A DNA stretch of 64,000 nucleotides from Pseudoselenomonas ruminis (GTDB lineage Bacteria; Bacillota; Negativicutes; Selenomonadales; Selenomonadaceae). The notes under the pieces are model-generated. The model saw only the letters and a list, made by a program, of their open reading frames with translations, ran no database searches and had not been told where the DNA came from. Position 1 is the first letter of the stretch. Every line of letters starts with the position of its first letter. A program made the position numbers and the translations under genes. This document shows, one piece after another, positions 41,086 to 51,376 of the stretch. The stretch lies in contig NZ_VTOY01000001.1 in the NCBI RefSeq assembly GCF_008271295.1, positions 248,001-312,000 of the forward strand, read 5' to 3'.

Positions 41086-44000
41086 ATGGGCTCAAATTTT
41101 GACTTTATGAATCAGGAACCCAAATGGAAGCATATCGCTGACCGTATAAAGAAAGCAGAGCAAGGGCTTTCTTTGGCGCCGGAGACTACGGCTATATTTT
41201 GCCGTTCTGCTCTGGAACTCGGTATCAAGTGGGTATATATTCAAGAGGGCCTGTCGATTGCTGACCCCTTCAAGGCTGGCCGTGATAAAGAACTACACAC
41301 ACTGCTGCATAGCTATGAGTTCAAAAATGTGGTGGATAATCCGACGTTGTGTGCGATGCTTGACCGGGTGCGGCGCATCGGCAATGCGGCTGCCCATGGG
41401 GAGAGTATATCCCGTTCGGATGCGATTCTTGTCCTGCGCATTATGTTTAACTTCTTTCAGTGGATGGCGTACTGCTATAGCGATGCACCTACGGATTTGC
41501 AATTTGACGATACATTGTTGCCGGTTGAGGGCGTGGATGCTCAGCAGAGTGAGAAGCAATTGGCAAATCTCAATGCGAAACTTTGCCAGCAGGATGAAGC
41601 GCTTTCGAAAAAAGAGCAGGAACTGGTTAAGGCCAGGGCAGACATGGCTGAGATGCAGCGTCAGATGCAGGAACTGCGTAAGGCAAGGCAGCAGGAGCAG
41701 TCCTTTAAGGTGGATGAAATCACTGAGGCCGAGACGCGCCGTCGGTTTATCGATTGGGATTTGCGTGAGGCGGGCTGGTCAATTGGTGGGAACTGTGCCA
41801 TCGAAGAGGCTGTCATCGATATGCCGAACGCGCAAGGTGTCGGCTTTGCAGACTATATTCTCTATGGCGCTGACCGCAGGCCACTAGCTATCATTGAAGC
41901 CAAGCGTACGAGCTATAGTGTCGAGAAAGGGCGTGAGCAGGCGAAGCTCTATGCAGATTCCAAAGAAAGGGAATTTGGGCGGCGTCCGTTTATTTTTTTG
42001 ACGAATGGATATGATATATATTTCCTTGATGATGCGAGTGGCTATGACAAACGGCGTGTATCGGGATTCTTCTCGCCTGAGGATTTGGCCGACCGCATGT
42101 ATCAGCGTGAGAACCGCAAGCCGATGACAAGTGTACAGGCTAATCCAGAGATTGCGGGGCGTCCGTATCAGTTACAAGCGATTCGGGCTGTGCAAGAGGC
42201 AGCCGATGGTATGCGGCGGCGTTTCTTGCTGGTTCTCGCAACAGGAACGGGCAAGACCCGTATATCAATCAGTTTGTCGGATCTCTTTATGGTGACAGGC
42301 TGGGCTAAACGCATTTTGTTTTTGGCCGACCGCACGGCACTCGTGACGCAGGCGATGGAAAAGTATCAGGAGTTTTTCAAGGAGCGGGCGTCACTGGCAA
42401 ATCTTTTGGAGCATCCTGAACAGGCAACTACAGCACGCATCGTATTCTCGACTTATCCGACGATGATGAATGCCATTGATGAAGCACGGGGCAAGGATGG
42501 TCTGCGTAAATTTTCTCCAGCTCATTTTGATTTAATCGTCATTGACGAGAGCCATCGCAGCATCTATCAACGCTATCAAGCGATTTTCGCCTACTTTGAT
42601 GCGATGCTTTTAGGGCTTACGGCGACCCCGAAGAGCGATGTGGACAAGAATACCTATCGTCAGTTCCATCTGGATAATGGCGTGCCGACGTTCGAGTATG
42701 ATTTTGACTCGGCGGTGAAACAGGAGTATCTGGTTCCATTTGAATTGCTGAATCGTACGACGAAAAGACTGCGCGAGGGAATCAAGTATAAAGAGCTCAG
42801 CGAAGAGGATAAAGCCCAGATGGAGTTAGAGATGGGGCTTGAGGGCGAAGAGATTCCCGATGTCAAGAATTCGGAAATCAATAAGTACTTCTTTATCCGT
42901 GAGACGGTGGAGAAGGTGCTGGATGATTTGATGGAGAGTGGCCTGAAAATCGAAGGCGGCGACAAGCTGGGCAAGACGATTATCTTTGCACGCAATCGCA
43001 AGCATGCGGAGTATATCGTGCAGGTTTTCCATGAACGTTATCCAGAATACAAAGAGGATTTCATTAAGCAGGTTGACGGCAGTGTGGATTATCACGATCA
43101 TATCATCAAAGAATTCACCATGCCGAATAAAGCACCACAGATTGCGGTGTCGGTAGATATGCTTGATACCGGTATTGATGTGCCAGAGCTGGTAAACTTG
43201 GTGTTTTTCAAGACAGTACATTCCTTTAGTAAGTTTTGGCAGATGATCGGCCGTGGAACGAGATTGTGCCCGGATTTATATGGCCCAGGACAAGATAAAG
43301 ATGGTTTCCGTATCTTTGACTATGGCGGGAACTTTGAATACTTCGAAGTGCATGGGAACAAGGGCAGCAATGACAAGTTGCAGACACCAATCAGTGAGCG
43401 GTTGTTCAATGTTCAAGTGAATGTCTATCATTTGTTGCGGCTGCAAAATGATCCCGAGGAAAAGGATTTTGTTGCAGAACTTCGTGAAAAAATATTGACT
43501 GCAGTAAAGAATCTGAATCAGGATAGTTTCCGTGTTCAGCAGCAGCGCGAATATGTTATGCGCTATAGTGAGGCACAGACCTGGGATGTGCTTACTGAGC
43601 AGAATGTGCAGGAAATAAAAGCGCATATTGCTCAACTCATGACTACGGTTGATGAGGATGAGTCGGCGCGGCGGTTCGATTTATTGCTATATTCAATGAT
43701 GCTGGATACGCTTGAAAGTAAAGATATTGAGCGCAAGGCTAATATGGTCAGAGAAACGGCAGAGCGTCTCAGTGCCGATACCTTGCAGAGTATTTCGCTT
43801 GTGCAGGTACATGCAGACTTTATCAAGCGGGTACGGCAGCCAGAGTTTTGGGAACAAGTCACGATTCATAAATTGGAGCAGACGCGCAAGGAGCTCCGTG
43901 ATCTTATTCGTTTGCTCACGAAGAGCAAGAGTCCTATCTATACGGTGGACATCTCCGATGAGTTGATTGAACTGCCTGGTGTGCATGAGACACCAGCTCA

Positions 44001-44475
44001 ATATGCATCGGAGGCTTATGAGAAGAAAGTGACACGGTATTTGCAAGACCATAAAGATAATCTGGCCGTGTATAAGCTCAGAAATAATAAGCGCTTGACG
44101 AGCACTGACCTTAAAGAATTAGAACGTATCCTGTGGCAGGAGCTTGGCACGGAACATGACTATGAAGAGACGTATGGAAATCTTCCAGTAGGGCAAATGG
44201 TACGCAGGATTGTCGGTATGGAGCGCGGCGCAGTCGAAGAAGCTTTTGCTGAGTTTTTGCAGGCAAATCGGCTCAATTCCAATCAGATGGATTTTGTGCA
44301 GCGCATCATTGATTACATTGCCCAGAATGGAGTTATGGAACGCGAGGATTTGCTGAATCCTATTTTTGATTCGTGCGGAGATTTGATGGATATCTTTGCA
44401 GGACAAGAAACGGAAATTAGTAAGATACTTGAGCGTGTAGACATGGTGAAGAATAACAGCATCGAGATTGCCTAA
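41086..44475 (+). CDS. hsdR: Type I restriction enzyme HsdR
   Basis: The 1129-aa subunit moves and cuts unmodified DNA. It begins with a DUF4145-like region (about 1-130), then a coiled segment. The nuclease core follows with D256 and E271-A-K273 (PD-ExK type), then the helicase with Walker A at T386-G-T-G-K390-T, DESH box at 487-490, and the conserved QMIGRGTRLC motif. A C-terminal EcoEI-type domain ends the protein. ATG 41086 is chosen because GGAGG ends 7 nt upstream; ATG 41083 is closer. The gene has its own promoter and is separated from hsdM by the hsdS-recombinase segment. Confidence 0.95.
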   Translation: MGSNFDFMNQEPKWKHIADRIKKAEQGLSLAPETTAIFCRSALELGIKWVYIQEGLSIADPFKAGRDKELHTLLHSYEFKNVVDNPTLCAMLDRVRRIGNAAAHGESISRSDAILVLRIMFNFFQWMAYCYSDAPTDLQFDDTLLPVEGVDAQQSEKQLANLNAKLCQQDEALSKKEQELVKARADMAEMQRQMQELRKARQQEQSFKVDEITEAETRRRFIDWDLREAGWSIGGNCAIEEAVIDMPNAQGVGFADYILYGADRRPLAIIEAKRTSYSVEKGREQAKLYADSKEREFGRRPFIFLTNGYDIYFLDDASGYDKRRVSGFFSPEDLADRMYQRENRKPMTSVQANPEIAGRPYQLQAIRAVQEAADGMRRRFLLVLATGTGKTRISISLSDLFMVTGWAKRILFLADRTALVTQAMEKYQEFFKERASLANLLEHPEQATTARIVFSTYPTMMNAIDEARGKDGLRKFSPAHFDLIVIDESHRSIYQRYQAIFAYFDAMLLGLTATPKSDVDKNTYRQFHLDNGVPTFEYDFDSAVKQEYLVPFELLNRTTKRLREGIKYKELSEEDKAQMELEMGLEGEEIPDVKNSEINKYFFIRETVEKVLDDLMESGLKIEGGDKLGKTIIFARNRKHAEYIVQVFHERYPEYKEDFIKQVDGSVDYHDHIIKEFTMPNKAPQIAVSVDMLDTGIDVPELVNLVFFKTVHSFSKFWQMIGRGTRLCPDLYGPGQDKDGFRIFDYGGNFEYFEVHGNKGSNDKLQTPISERLFNVQVNVYHLLRLQNDPEEKDFVAELREKILTAVKNLNQDSFRVQQQREYVMRYSEAQTWDVLTEQNVQEIKAHIAQLMTTVDEDESARRFDLLLYSMMLDTLESKDIERKANMVRETAERLSADTLQSISLVQVHADFIKRVRQPEFWEQVTIHKLEQTRKELRDLIRLLTKSKSPIYTVDISDELIELPGVHETPAQYASEAYEKKVTRYLQDHKDNLAVYKLRNNKRLTSTDLKELERILWQELGTEHDYEETYGNLPVGQMVRRIVGMERGAVEEAFAEFLQANRLNSNQMDFVQRIIDYIAQNGVMEREDLLNPIFDSCGDLMDIFAGQETEISKILERVDMVKNNSIEIA

Positions 44476-44500
44476 GCGTGATATCACTGAGGCAGAATGG

Positions 44501-44545
44501 TTCGCCTGACTGGTCAAAAAAGTTGACCGGTCAGGCGAATTTTGA
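44501..44545 (+). terminator. Terminator of hsdR, built from GGTCA repeats
   Basis: TTCGCCTGACTGGTCAA and TTGACCGGTCAGGCGAA pair over 17 positions with one G-U and a 5-nt loop, then TTTTGAC. Both arms contain near copies of the TTGAC-NN-GTCAA motif (44506-44517 and 44523-44534). Confidence 0.82.
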
Positions 44546-44578
44546 CTTTTAGGATGCCTGGGGGCGGCGATGGTCAAC

Positions 44579-44610
44579 TTGACAAGTCAAGCAGGAATTT
44601 GACTTGTCAA
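44579..44610. repeat. Two inverted TTGAC-NN-GTCAA palindromes
   Basis: Exact TTGACAAGTCAA (44579-44590) and TTGACTTGTCAA (44599-44610). Each is self-complementary and each is also the complement of the other, so they can form one larger hairpin with an 8-nt loop. They lie 60 nt before the giant signalling gene. Confidence 0.75.
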
Positions 44611-44669
44611 AAACGAACTATCAGAGGATAAGAAGAGGAAAATGGGCGTAACTGGGGAGAGGACTTATT

Positions 44670-47600
44670 ATGAGCAAGAAAGACCAGTTGAAGAATCGGC
44701 CTTATATATTGACACCAGAAAAACGGGCGGCGCTGGAGATGCTGGATATCCCGCTCGCGATATATCAGTTTTTGAACGGCAAGATTCACGTGTTGTTGGT
44801 ATCGGATGGGCTGCTGGCTTTGCAGGAGCCGGGCTATACGCGTGAACAATTGGTCTGCCAGTTTGAAAACGATATGTATAAAAACGTTCATCCCGATGAC
44901 ACGGTTCATGTTGCCGTGGCAGCCATGGATTTTGCGCGCACGCATGGCAGCATATACGATGCCTTGTATCGGGAACGGCTCTATGGCAAGGAGGAGTATC
45001 GCATTTTGCATGCCCGTGGGACTCATCGCTACCTTGCGGATGGCACGGAGTATGCGGTGGTGTTTTATGATGATGTGACTGAGGCGATTGACGAATCCCA
45101 TTCGCATGAGAAACTCTATATCCATACGCTGGAAGAATTAATCAATAGCAACGGGGAAGCGTTTGCCATTGTGGGGGCAGAGGGGCACGAGCTTTTTATG
45201 TGCAATCGTGAGATGCGCGTGCTTTGGCCGCCGGTTCGTTTTTTTGACAGTGGCATAACCTTTGAGGAATATTTTTATCCAGCAGGGGATACGAGTGTCA
45301 TTGAGCTCGAAGCATTAGCCGATGGACCCGAGACGATTGTGCCGGTGGCAGGCGGCGAGACGGAAATATTGCTCCAGGTAATCCGAACGATTTGGAAGGG
45401 GCAGCCGGCTTATTTGTTGCGGGCGGCATTACGCGATGAAAAGTTTTACGATGAACTGACGAATCTTCCCAATGGCAATTACTTCCGTCTGCGCGGCCAT
45501 GTGGCAGCTAAACGCATTATGCGGGAGGGAGCGCAGCCGGCGGTCATCGATATCCGCGTTCAGCGCATGCCGTCGCGTATGAGCAGGTATGACTTTTCGG
45601 ATGATGATTTGATGAACCGTATTGCCGGACAGATCCGGCGGCAGTTTCCCGAGGAACTTGTCTGCCGGTTTGCGCGCGAGCGGTTTGTAGTGCTAAGTGC
45701 TGCCGACAGGGTCGAGCAGGCTTTTGCCGAAGTCAAGCGGCAGGTTATGGAGCAGGAAAAGGGCGAGGTCCTGCGCCTCTATGCGGGCATCTGTCTCGGT
45801 GGTGAAGATGAGAAAGCCTTCCTGCGCGCCTGTGACCGGGCGAAGCTGGCCGCAGATTTTTTGCGCCTGTCGCAGGATAAAGATTGTGTGCATTACACGG
45901 CGGAAATGGAGCAGCAGGTCGAGCTTCACGATTATGTTGCGGCCCATATTGACGATGCGGTGCGACAGGAATACATTCAGGTGTATTATCAGCCGATTGT
46001 CCGCACTATGACGCGTACGCTTTGCAGCTTTGAGGCGCTGGCGCGCTGGCAGGACCCGCAGCGCGGTATGTTAAGCCCAGGGATTTTTATCCCCACGCTT
46101 GAAAATACCCGGCAGATTCATAAGCTTGACTGTTATATGATTCGCCAGATTTGTAAGGACTTGCGCAAATGTCTGGACATCGGGCGGCCGGTCGTCCCGG
46201 TTTCGGTTAATCTTTCGCGGCTGGACTTTTTGCTTTGCGATATTTTTGCGGTGGTCGAGGAGGCCGTGACGGCGCAGAATCTTTCGCGCAGCCTTTTGCA
46301 TATCGAGGTGACGGAAAGCCTGCTGGTAGGTGAGGAAAAAGTCCGGCAGCAGATTGCGCGGTTTAAGGCGGCTGGTTATGCCGTCTGGATGGACGATTTT
46401 GGCAATGGGTATTCCTCGCTTAACACGTTAAAAGACTGCGATTTTGATGTGCTCAAATTGGATATGCGTTTTGTGTCGCAGTTAAACGACCGTTCGCAGG
46501 AAATCATCCGCTATACGGTAGCGATGGCCAAGCGCATCGGAATCATGACGTTAGCCGAGGGCGTGGAGACCGAGGAACAGCTGCGCGTCTTGGCGGAAAT
46601 GGGCTGCGAGATGGTGCAGGGCTATTTCTTTGGCCACCCGCAGGCGCTGTTTAGTGCCTTTGAACAGATTCGCCAGCAGGGCATGGAAATCGAGCAGGTG
46701 GACGATGCCGCATTGTTCCGGGAAATTAGCCGTACGGATTTTTTGATTGATGATGGCATGGCGGTTGTGGAGTTCTGGCGGTCGCGGCTTCACTATCTAG
46801 GGGCCAATCCCTGTTATATGGAGCTTCTTCGTCTGTTTGGGTTTGACGGGCTTCAGGAAGCTGAGACACGCGTCAACGCCGGCGCGATGAATTGGATTAA
46901 CCAGCTCTATGAACTTTGCCAGGATGCACGCAAGCAGGGACAAATCGTTTTGCATAATTTCCTGTTGAAGGGAAATCTTTGCCTGCTCAAAATCGAATAC
47001 ATTGGCGAGCGGAGCGGTCATCAGTATTACCGCTTTACCACGCATAATGCGACCAATAATTTTACGAGTCTGGAGCTGTCAAAGTTTCATCCGTCGTCGC
47101 AGTATTTGATTGAGATGTTTCAGGATATCGTCCTCATCGATGTAGGGCAGGACAGTTTTGAAAAGGTCTATTCGCAAAAACATTGGGGCGGGTTTGAAGG
47201 GGCGCTGTCGCTGCAGGAGGTTATCGGCCTGTTCGCGCAGCATGTCATTCATCCCGAGGACCGCAAGCGCTTTGTATCATTGATGCAGGACGATTGGCTG
47301 GCACTCATGGAAAAACAGGAGCAGCGCTGCCTGCGTGAGTTTTTCCGCATCAATCTGCCCGGGGGCGCCTGCCGCTGGGTGGCCCTTAACATCATTGCCA
47401 CAGAGTCGAATAAGCGGTTCCTGTTCTGTATTCAGGAATTGCCGCAGGAACGGTTAGCCGATTATTTCAATTATGTCTATGCGCAATATGAGACGGCCGC
47501 CCATCACGAGGTAGATGAGCTGACCGGCTTACTGAACCGGACGGGAATTGACCGTTATGTTTACGAGTACTTGGAGCAGTATCCCGATAAGACTGGCGTT

Positions 47601-50600
47601 TTGCTGGTGGCGGATATCGACAATCTGCAGTTCATCAACGATCGTTATGGCTATGTAGTTGGCGATGAAGCCATTCGGTGTGTCGCAAGTGACGTTAAAT
47701 ATTTATTTGGTCATGACAGCATTATTGGCCGCAATGCCAGCGATGAATTTTTGGTGTTTATTAAGGATACCGACTGGGCCCAGGTGGAAGAGCGCGTGCA
47801 GCGCTGTGCTGTCCGGCCGCATACGTTCACCTTTGAAGGCAGCGAGATTGCCATTACACTTTCGATTGGCGCGGCAGTTTACCCGGTTCATGGCATGAAT
47901 CTGCCCGTGCTGGGACGCAAGGCCGATGCAGCGCTCTATCAGGCGAAGCTGCAGGGCAAGAATACCTATCAGCTGTTTGATGCAACGGTTAACAGCCGCC
48001 TGCGTACCACCCAGGGGCTTGATGACATAGAAATCATGGATGGCCTGCCCGGGGCGGTCATGGTATACCGGGCCACGGGGCAGGGGGAAATTCTCTATGG
48101 CAATCAGGCGCTGGTGGATTTGGCTGAGTGCGAGGACATGGATGATTTGCTGCGCTTTGTGCAGGGCAGTTTCCGCAATCTCATTATGCCCGAGGACCGC
48201 GATGCCGTCGAAAAAAGCATTTGGAACCAGATTATGCATCAGGAAGGCAAGCGCATTGATTTCGTGACGTTCCGGATTGTCACGAAAAAGGGCAATATCC
48301 GCTACGTTCACGACATTGGGCGCTTGGTGCGCAGCCCCGAGCATGGCGAAGTGTTCTATGATTTCCTTTACGACGATGCCAAACAGCGCCGGCTGATGGA
48401 TTATCAGACGCTGCCGTATGATGCCGGCATTGCGGCGACGCTGTCTCAGGAGTTTTTGACGGTTTATTCGTTGCGCTTGCCAGAGGAGACGTTTGAAATC
48501 CTAAAGCTTCATGACCGTCATCGGGTGAAATTTGATCGTTTGCTGCTCGATCGGCCATACCGGGAGATTGTCGACGGCTTTATCAATATGTCCGTTTGCG
48601 AACGCGACCGCAAAGCGGTGCGGCAGGCGTTGTCGACGCGGTACATGTTTGAACAGTTGTCGAAAGCCCCGTATTACAGCCAGATATACTTAAACGATGA
48701 GCAGGTGTATTATGAAATCAAAATTGCCCGGGAAAGCAGTGCGGGCGACAGCATGCAGGTGCTTATCGGTTTTGCTGAGTGCGATGAACATTCGCGTCGG
48801 GAGATGTACGACCGTCAAATCATCCAGGCAATTGCCCAAGAGTACGGTTTGATTCTCGAATTGCAGCTGCGGGAGGATAAGGTTGCCCGTTGCTTGCAGC
48901 GGGCGGAAAGCATGGGAGCCGCCTGCTACCAAAAACTTATTGATTGCAAGAGTTACTCGGCGGGGCTCGTGGATTTTTGCCGCGAAGCCGTGCAGGAAAA
49001 CTATCGGGAGGAAATGCTGGCGAGATTGTCGGTATCCGCGCTTGGGCAGGAACTTTGCCAGCAGTGCAGCACCAGCGGGCGGTTTGAAAACAGCGCTGGC
49101 AGGTTCTACGCCTGGAAGGCCGTGCGCATTGATGAGGCGGAAAGTAGTGTCAATCACGTTCTGCTGGCGCTGGCGGATCAGGATGAAGCTATCCGGCGCG
49201 AATATACCAATGCGTTGGAAAAACGGCAGAATAGCGATATGATTGCTGGGCTGGCCGAAGAATATGCGGCCGTTTATTTGCTGGATTTGCTGACGGGGGA
49301 CATGATTCCCTTCCGGCAGGAATCGAAGAAGCTCGAAGCGGTCTTCCCGATTCAAAAGGGGTATAGCCGTGCGATGCAGTCCTTTGTGTCGCAACGGGTT
49401 TATGAACCAGAACGCCTGCGGGTGCTTACCGACAGCAGTTTGGAAAAGGTGCAGGCCGAACTTGGCAAAAACAATACCTATTCGGTGATATTCAGCGTCT
49501 GGCATGACAAGATGCTCTATTTCCGTGAGCTCAAATTTGTCCGGATGAATCCCAATGGCGAACCCAAGCAGGTCGTGCTGGGCTTCTTGGATCGTGACGA
49601 TGAGATTCGCCTGCGCTATGTCAACGATCAGCTGGTCAAGGAGTACAGTGCGATTTACGTCTGTGAATTGGAATCGGGCCGGATTCGCGGATTCCTGCCA
49701 TTTAGCTATGTCAAGAGACAGCATGAGTCCCGGGATTATCACACGGTTATTGGCTCGCTGGCAAAACTCGTGGCGCCAGCCTATAAGCCGCTATGGGAGC
49801 AGCTGAGCAATCCGCAGTATGTTCAGAAGCTGCTGGCTGCGGATAACCGCCGGGAATATATTTACGAAATGCCGGGGAAGGAGAATACCTGGCGACGGGC
49901 GATCCTTCAGGTCACGGACCGGCAGCTCGATGGAAGGGTATCGCGCATCATCATGTCCTTTATGGCGATTGATTTCAAGCAGGCCGAGCAGCTGGCACTT
50001 GACCGCAAGGTTAAACAGCAGAAGAAAAAGCTGGAGGTACAGCATGACCAGCTCGCGCTGGCGCTTCAGCAGGCAAATGCGGCCAGCAAGGCCAAGACGG
50101 ATTTCTTGTCGAATATGTCCCATGATATTCGCACGCCAATGAATGCCATTATCGGCTTTACGGAACTGGCCGAAGTGCATAAGAATAACAGCCGCTTGGT
50201 GCAGGAGTATTTGCAAAAGATTTCGATGGCCAGCCACCATCTGTTGTCGCTTATCAACGATGTGCTGGACATGAGCCGCATTGAGAGCGGTAAAGTGACC
50301 TTGGAGGAAAAGCCAGTCAATTTGCAGGAATTGGTTGGGGGAATCCGGGATATTCTGCAAAATGATATGAAGCAGAAAGGGCTGGATTTTTTCCTGGATG
50401 TCGAGGGCGTCAAAGATACTGTAGTTATCTGCGATAAGCTGCGCATCAACCAAATCCTGTTGAACTGTCTGTCCAATGCGATGAAATTCACGGCAAGTGG
50501 CGGCAGTATCGGCTTGCGCGTCGTACAGATGGATAATGCGCCTGTTGGTTATGGAAATTTCAGCTTTGAGGTCTGGGATACGGGTATCGGTATGAGTGAG

Positions 50601-51227
50601 GAGTATGTCCGGCATATTTTTGAACCGTTCACTCGCGAACGGACCAGTACGGTCAGCAAAATCCAGGGTACGGGCCTTGGCATGGCGATTGTCAAGAATA
50701 TCGTCGACATGATGAACGGTTCGATTAGCGTTTACAGTGAGCAGGGCTGTGGGACGACGTTCCATATCGAAATCGCGCTTCGCTTGGCCAAAACGGCAGC
50801 GGTGCAGCAAACCGAGAAACGCAAAGCTATGCTGCCTGAGGCAGGCCATTTTGCGGGCCGGACGATTCTCGTCGTTGAAGATAATGAAATCAATTTGGAG
50901 ATTATTTTGGCGCTGCTCGGCGATTATGGCGCAGAACTGGTGCCAGCCGAAAATGGTGCGCTGGCGGTGGAACGTTATGCCGAGGACCCCAAGCGGTTTG
51001 ACCTCATCCTCATGGACATCCAGATGCCGGTTATGGATGGACTCGAAGCTACCCGGGAAATCCGTAAGTTGGAAGATGGAAGGCGGCACGTCCCCATCCT
51101 GGCCATGACCGCTAATGCTTTTGCGGAAGACCGGCGCGTGGCGATGGATAGCGGCATGGACGACTACATCACCAAACCTGTTGATGTACCATCGCTGTTA
51201 TTAAAATTGCAAGAATATCTTGGATAA
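44670..51227 (+). CDS. 2185-aa multidomain GGDEF/EAL/histidine-kinase signalling protein
   Basis: This cytoplasmic protein has no clear membrane helix. Order seen: PAS-like region (1-250); GGDEF fold with lost motif (about 265-405, RFARERF); EAL domain (about 415-670) with E455-A-L, NLSRLDF, EVTES, DDFGNGYSSL, EGVET and QGYFFGHP, so it looks active as a c-di-GMP phosphodiesterase; unassigned region (680-950); second GGDEF fold with ASDEF around D1025, probably inactive; several PAS-like repeats (about 1115-1790); HisKA with H1818; HATPase with DTGIGM and GTGLGMAI; and a receiver with D2116. It may link ligand sensing, c-di-GMP breakdown and phosphotransfer in one chain. GAGAGG precedes the ATG. 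A terminator follows at 51231. Confidence 0.9.
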   Translation: MSKKDQLKNRPYILTPEKRAALEMLDIPLAIYQFLNGKIHVLLVSDGLLALQEPGYTREQLVCQFENDMYKNVHPDDTVHVAVAAMDFARTHGSIYDALYRERLYGKEEYRILHARGTHRYLADGTEYAVVFYDDVTEAIDESHSHEKLYIHTLEELINSNGEAFAIVGAEGHELFMCNREMRVLWPPVRFFDSGITFEEYFYPAGDTSVIELEALADGPETIVPVAGGETEILLQVIRTIWKGQPAYLLRAALRDEKFYDELTNLPNGNYFRLRGHVAAKRIMREGAQPAVIDIRVQRMPSRMSRYDFSDDDLMNRIAGQIRRQFPEELVCRFARERFVVLSAADRVEQAFAEVKRQVMEQEKGEVLRLYAGICLGGEDEKAFLRACDRAKLAADFLRLSQDKDCVHYTAEMEQQVELHDYVAAHIDDAVRQEYIQVYYQPIVRTMTRTLCSFEALARWQDPQRGMLSPGIFIPTLENTRQIHKLDCYMIRQICKDLRKCLDIGRPVVPVSVNLSRLDFLLCDIFAVVEEAVTAQNLSRSLLHIEVTESLLVGEEKVRQQIARFKAAGYAVWMDDFGNGYSSLNTLKDCDFDVLKLDMRFVSQLNDRSQEIIRYTVAMAKRIGIMTLAEGVETEEQLRVLAEMGCEMVQGYFFGHPQALFSAFEQIRQQGMEIEQVDDAALFREISRTDFLIDDGMAVVEFWRSRLHYLGANPCYMELLRLFGFDGLQEAETRVNAGAMNWINQLYELCQDARKQGQIVLHNFLLKGNLCLLKIEYIGERSGHQYYRFTTHNATNNFTSLELSKFHPSSQYLIEMFQDIVLIDVGQDSFEKVYSQKHWGGFEGALSLQEVIGLFAQHVIHPEDRKRFVSLMQDDWLALMEKQEQRCLREFFRINLPGGACRWVALNIIATESNKRFLFCIQELPQERLADYFNYVYAQYETAAHHEVDELTGLLNRTGIDRYVYEYLEQYPDKTGVLLVADIDNLQFINDRYGYVVGDEAIRCVASDVKYLFGHDSIIGRNASDEFLVFIKDTDWAQVEERVQRCAVRPHTFTFEGSEIAITLSIGAAVYPVHGMNLPVLGRKADAALYQAKLQGKNTYQLFDATVNSRLRTTQGLDDIEIMDGLPGAVMVYRATGQGEILYGNQALVDLAECEDMDDLLRFVQGSFRNLIMPEDRDAVEKSIWNQIMHQEGKRIDFVTFRIVTKKGNIRYVHDIGRLVRSPEHGEVFYDFLYDDAKQRRLMDYQTLPYDAGIAATLSQEFLTVYSLRLPEETFEILKLHDRHRVKFDRLLLDRPYREIVDGFINMSVCERDRKAVRQALSTRYMFEQLSKAPYYSQIYLNDEQVYYEIKIARESSAGDSMQVLIGFAECDEHSRREMYDRQIIQAIAQEYGLILELQLREDKVARCLQRAESMGAACYQKLIDCKSYSAGLVDFCREAVQENYREEMLARLSVSALGQELCQQCSTSGRFENSAGRFYAWKAVRIDEAESSVNHVLLALADQDEAIRREYTNALEKRQNSDMIAGLAEEYAAVYLLDLLTGDMIPFRQESKKLEAVFPIQKGYSRAMQSFVSQRVYEPERLRVLTDSSLEKVQAELGKNNTYSVIFSVWHDKMLYFRELKFVRMNPNGEPKQVVLGFLDRDDEIRLRYVNDQLVKEYSAIYVCELESGRIRGFLPFSYVKRQHESRDYHTVIGSLAKLVAPAYKPLWEQLSNPQYVQKLLAADNRREYIYEMPGKENTWRRAILQVTDRQLDGRVSRIIMSFMAIDFKQAEQLALDRKVKQQKKKLEVQHDQLALALQQANAASKAKTDFLSNMSHDIRTPMNAIIGFTELAEVHKNNSRLVQEYLQKISMASHHLLSLINDVLDMSRIESGKVTLEEKPVNLQELVGGIRDILQNDMKQKGLDFFLDVEGVKDTVVICDKLRINQILLNCLSNAMKFTASGGSIGLRVVQMDNAPVGYGNFSFEVWDTGIGMSEEYVRHIFEPFTRERTSTVSKIQGTGLGMAIVKNIVDMMNGSISVYSEQGCGTTFHIEIALRLAKTAAVQQTEKRKAMLPEAGHFAGRTILVVEDNEINLEIILALLGDYGAELVPAENGALAVERYAEDPKRFDLILMDIQMPVMDGLEATREIRKLEDGRRHVPILAMTANAFAEDRRVAMDSGMDDYITKPVDVPSLLLKLQEYLG

Positions 51228-51230
51228 GGA

Positions 51231-51274
51231 AAAGACGGCAATTTGTCCGGGAAACGGAGGATTGTCGTCTTTTT
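51231..51274 (+). terminator. Terminator after the giant signalling gene
   Basis: AAAGACG and CGTCTTT form the base of a stem continued by CAAT/ATTG and TCC/GGA pairs, followed by TTTT. Confidence 0.8.
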
Positions 51275-51376
51275 GTATTACGATTGTGCACATGCGGGCT
51301 AAAAAGTTCTATTTGGTAGAAAAATATGGATAAAAGTAATAAAATACGTTAATATATAGCTTAGGAGTTGTAAACA

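Noticed and set aside
48690-51089. Two long minus-strand frames
   Set aside because: Both are shadows of the giant signalling gene, whose domains are well conserved on the plus strand.
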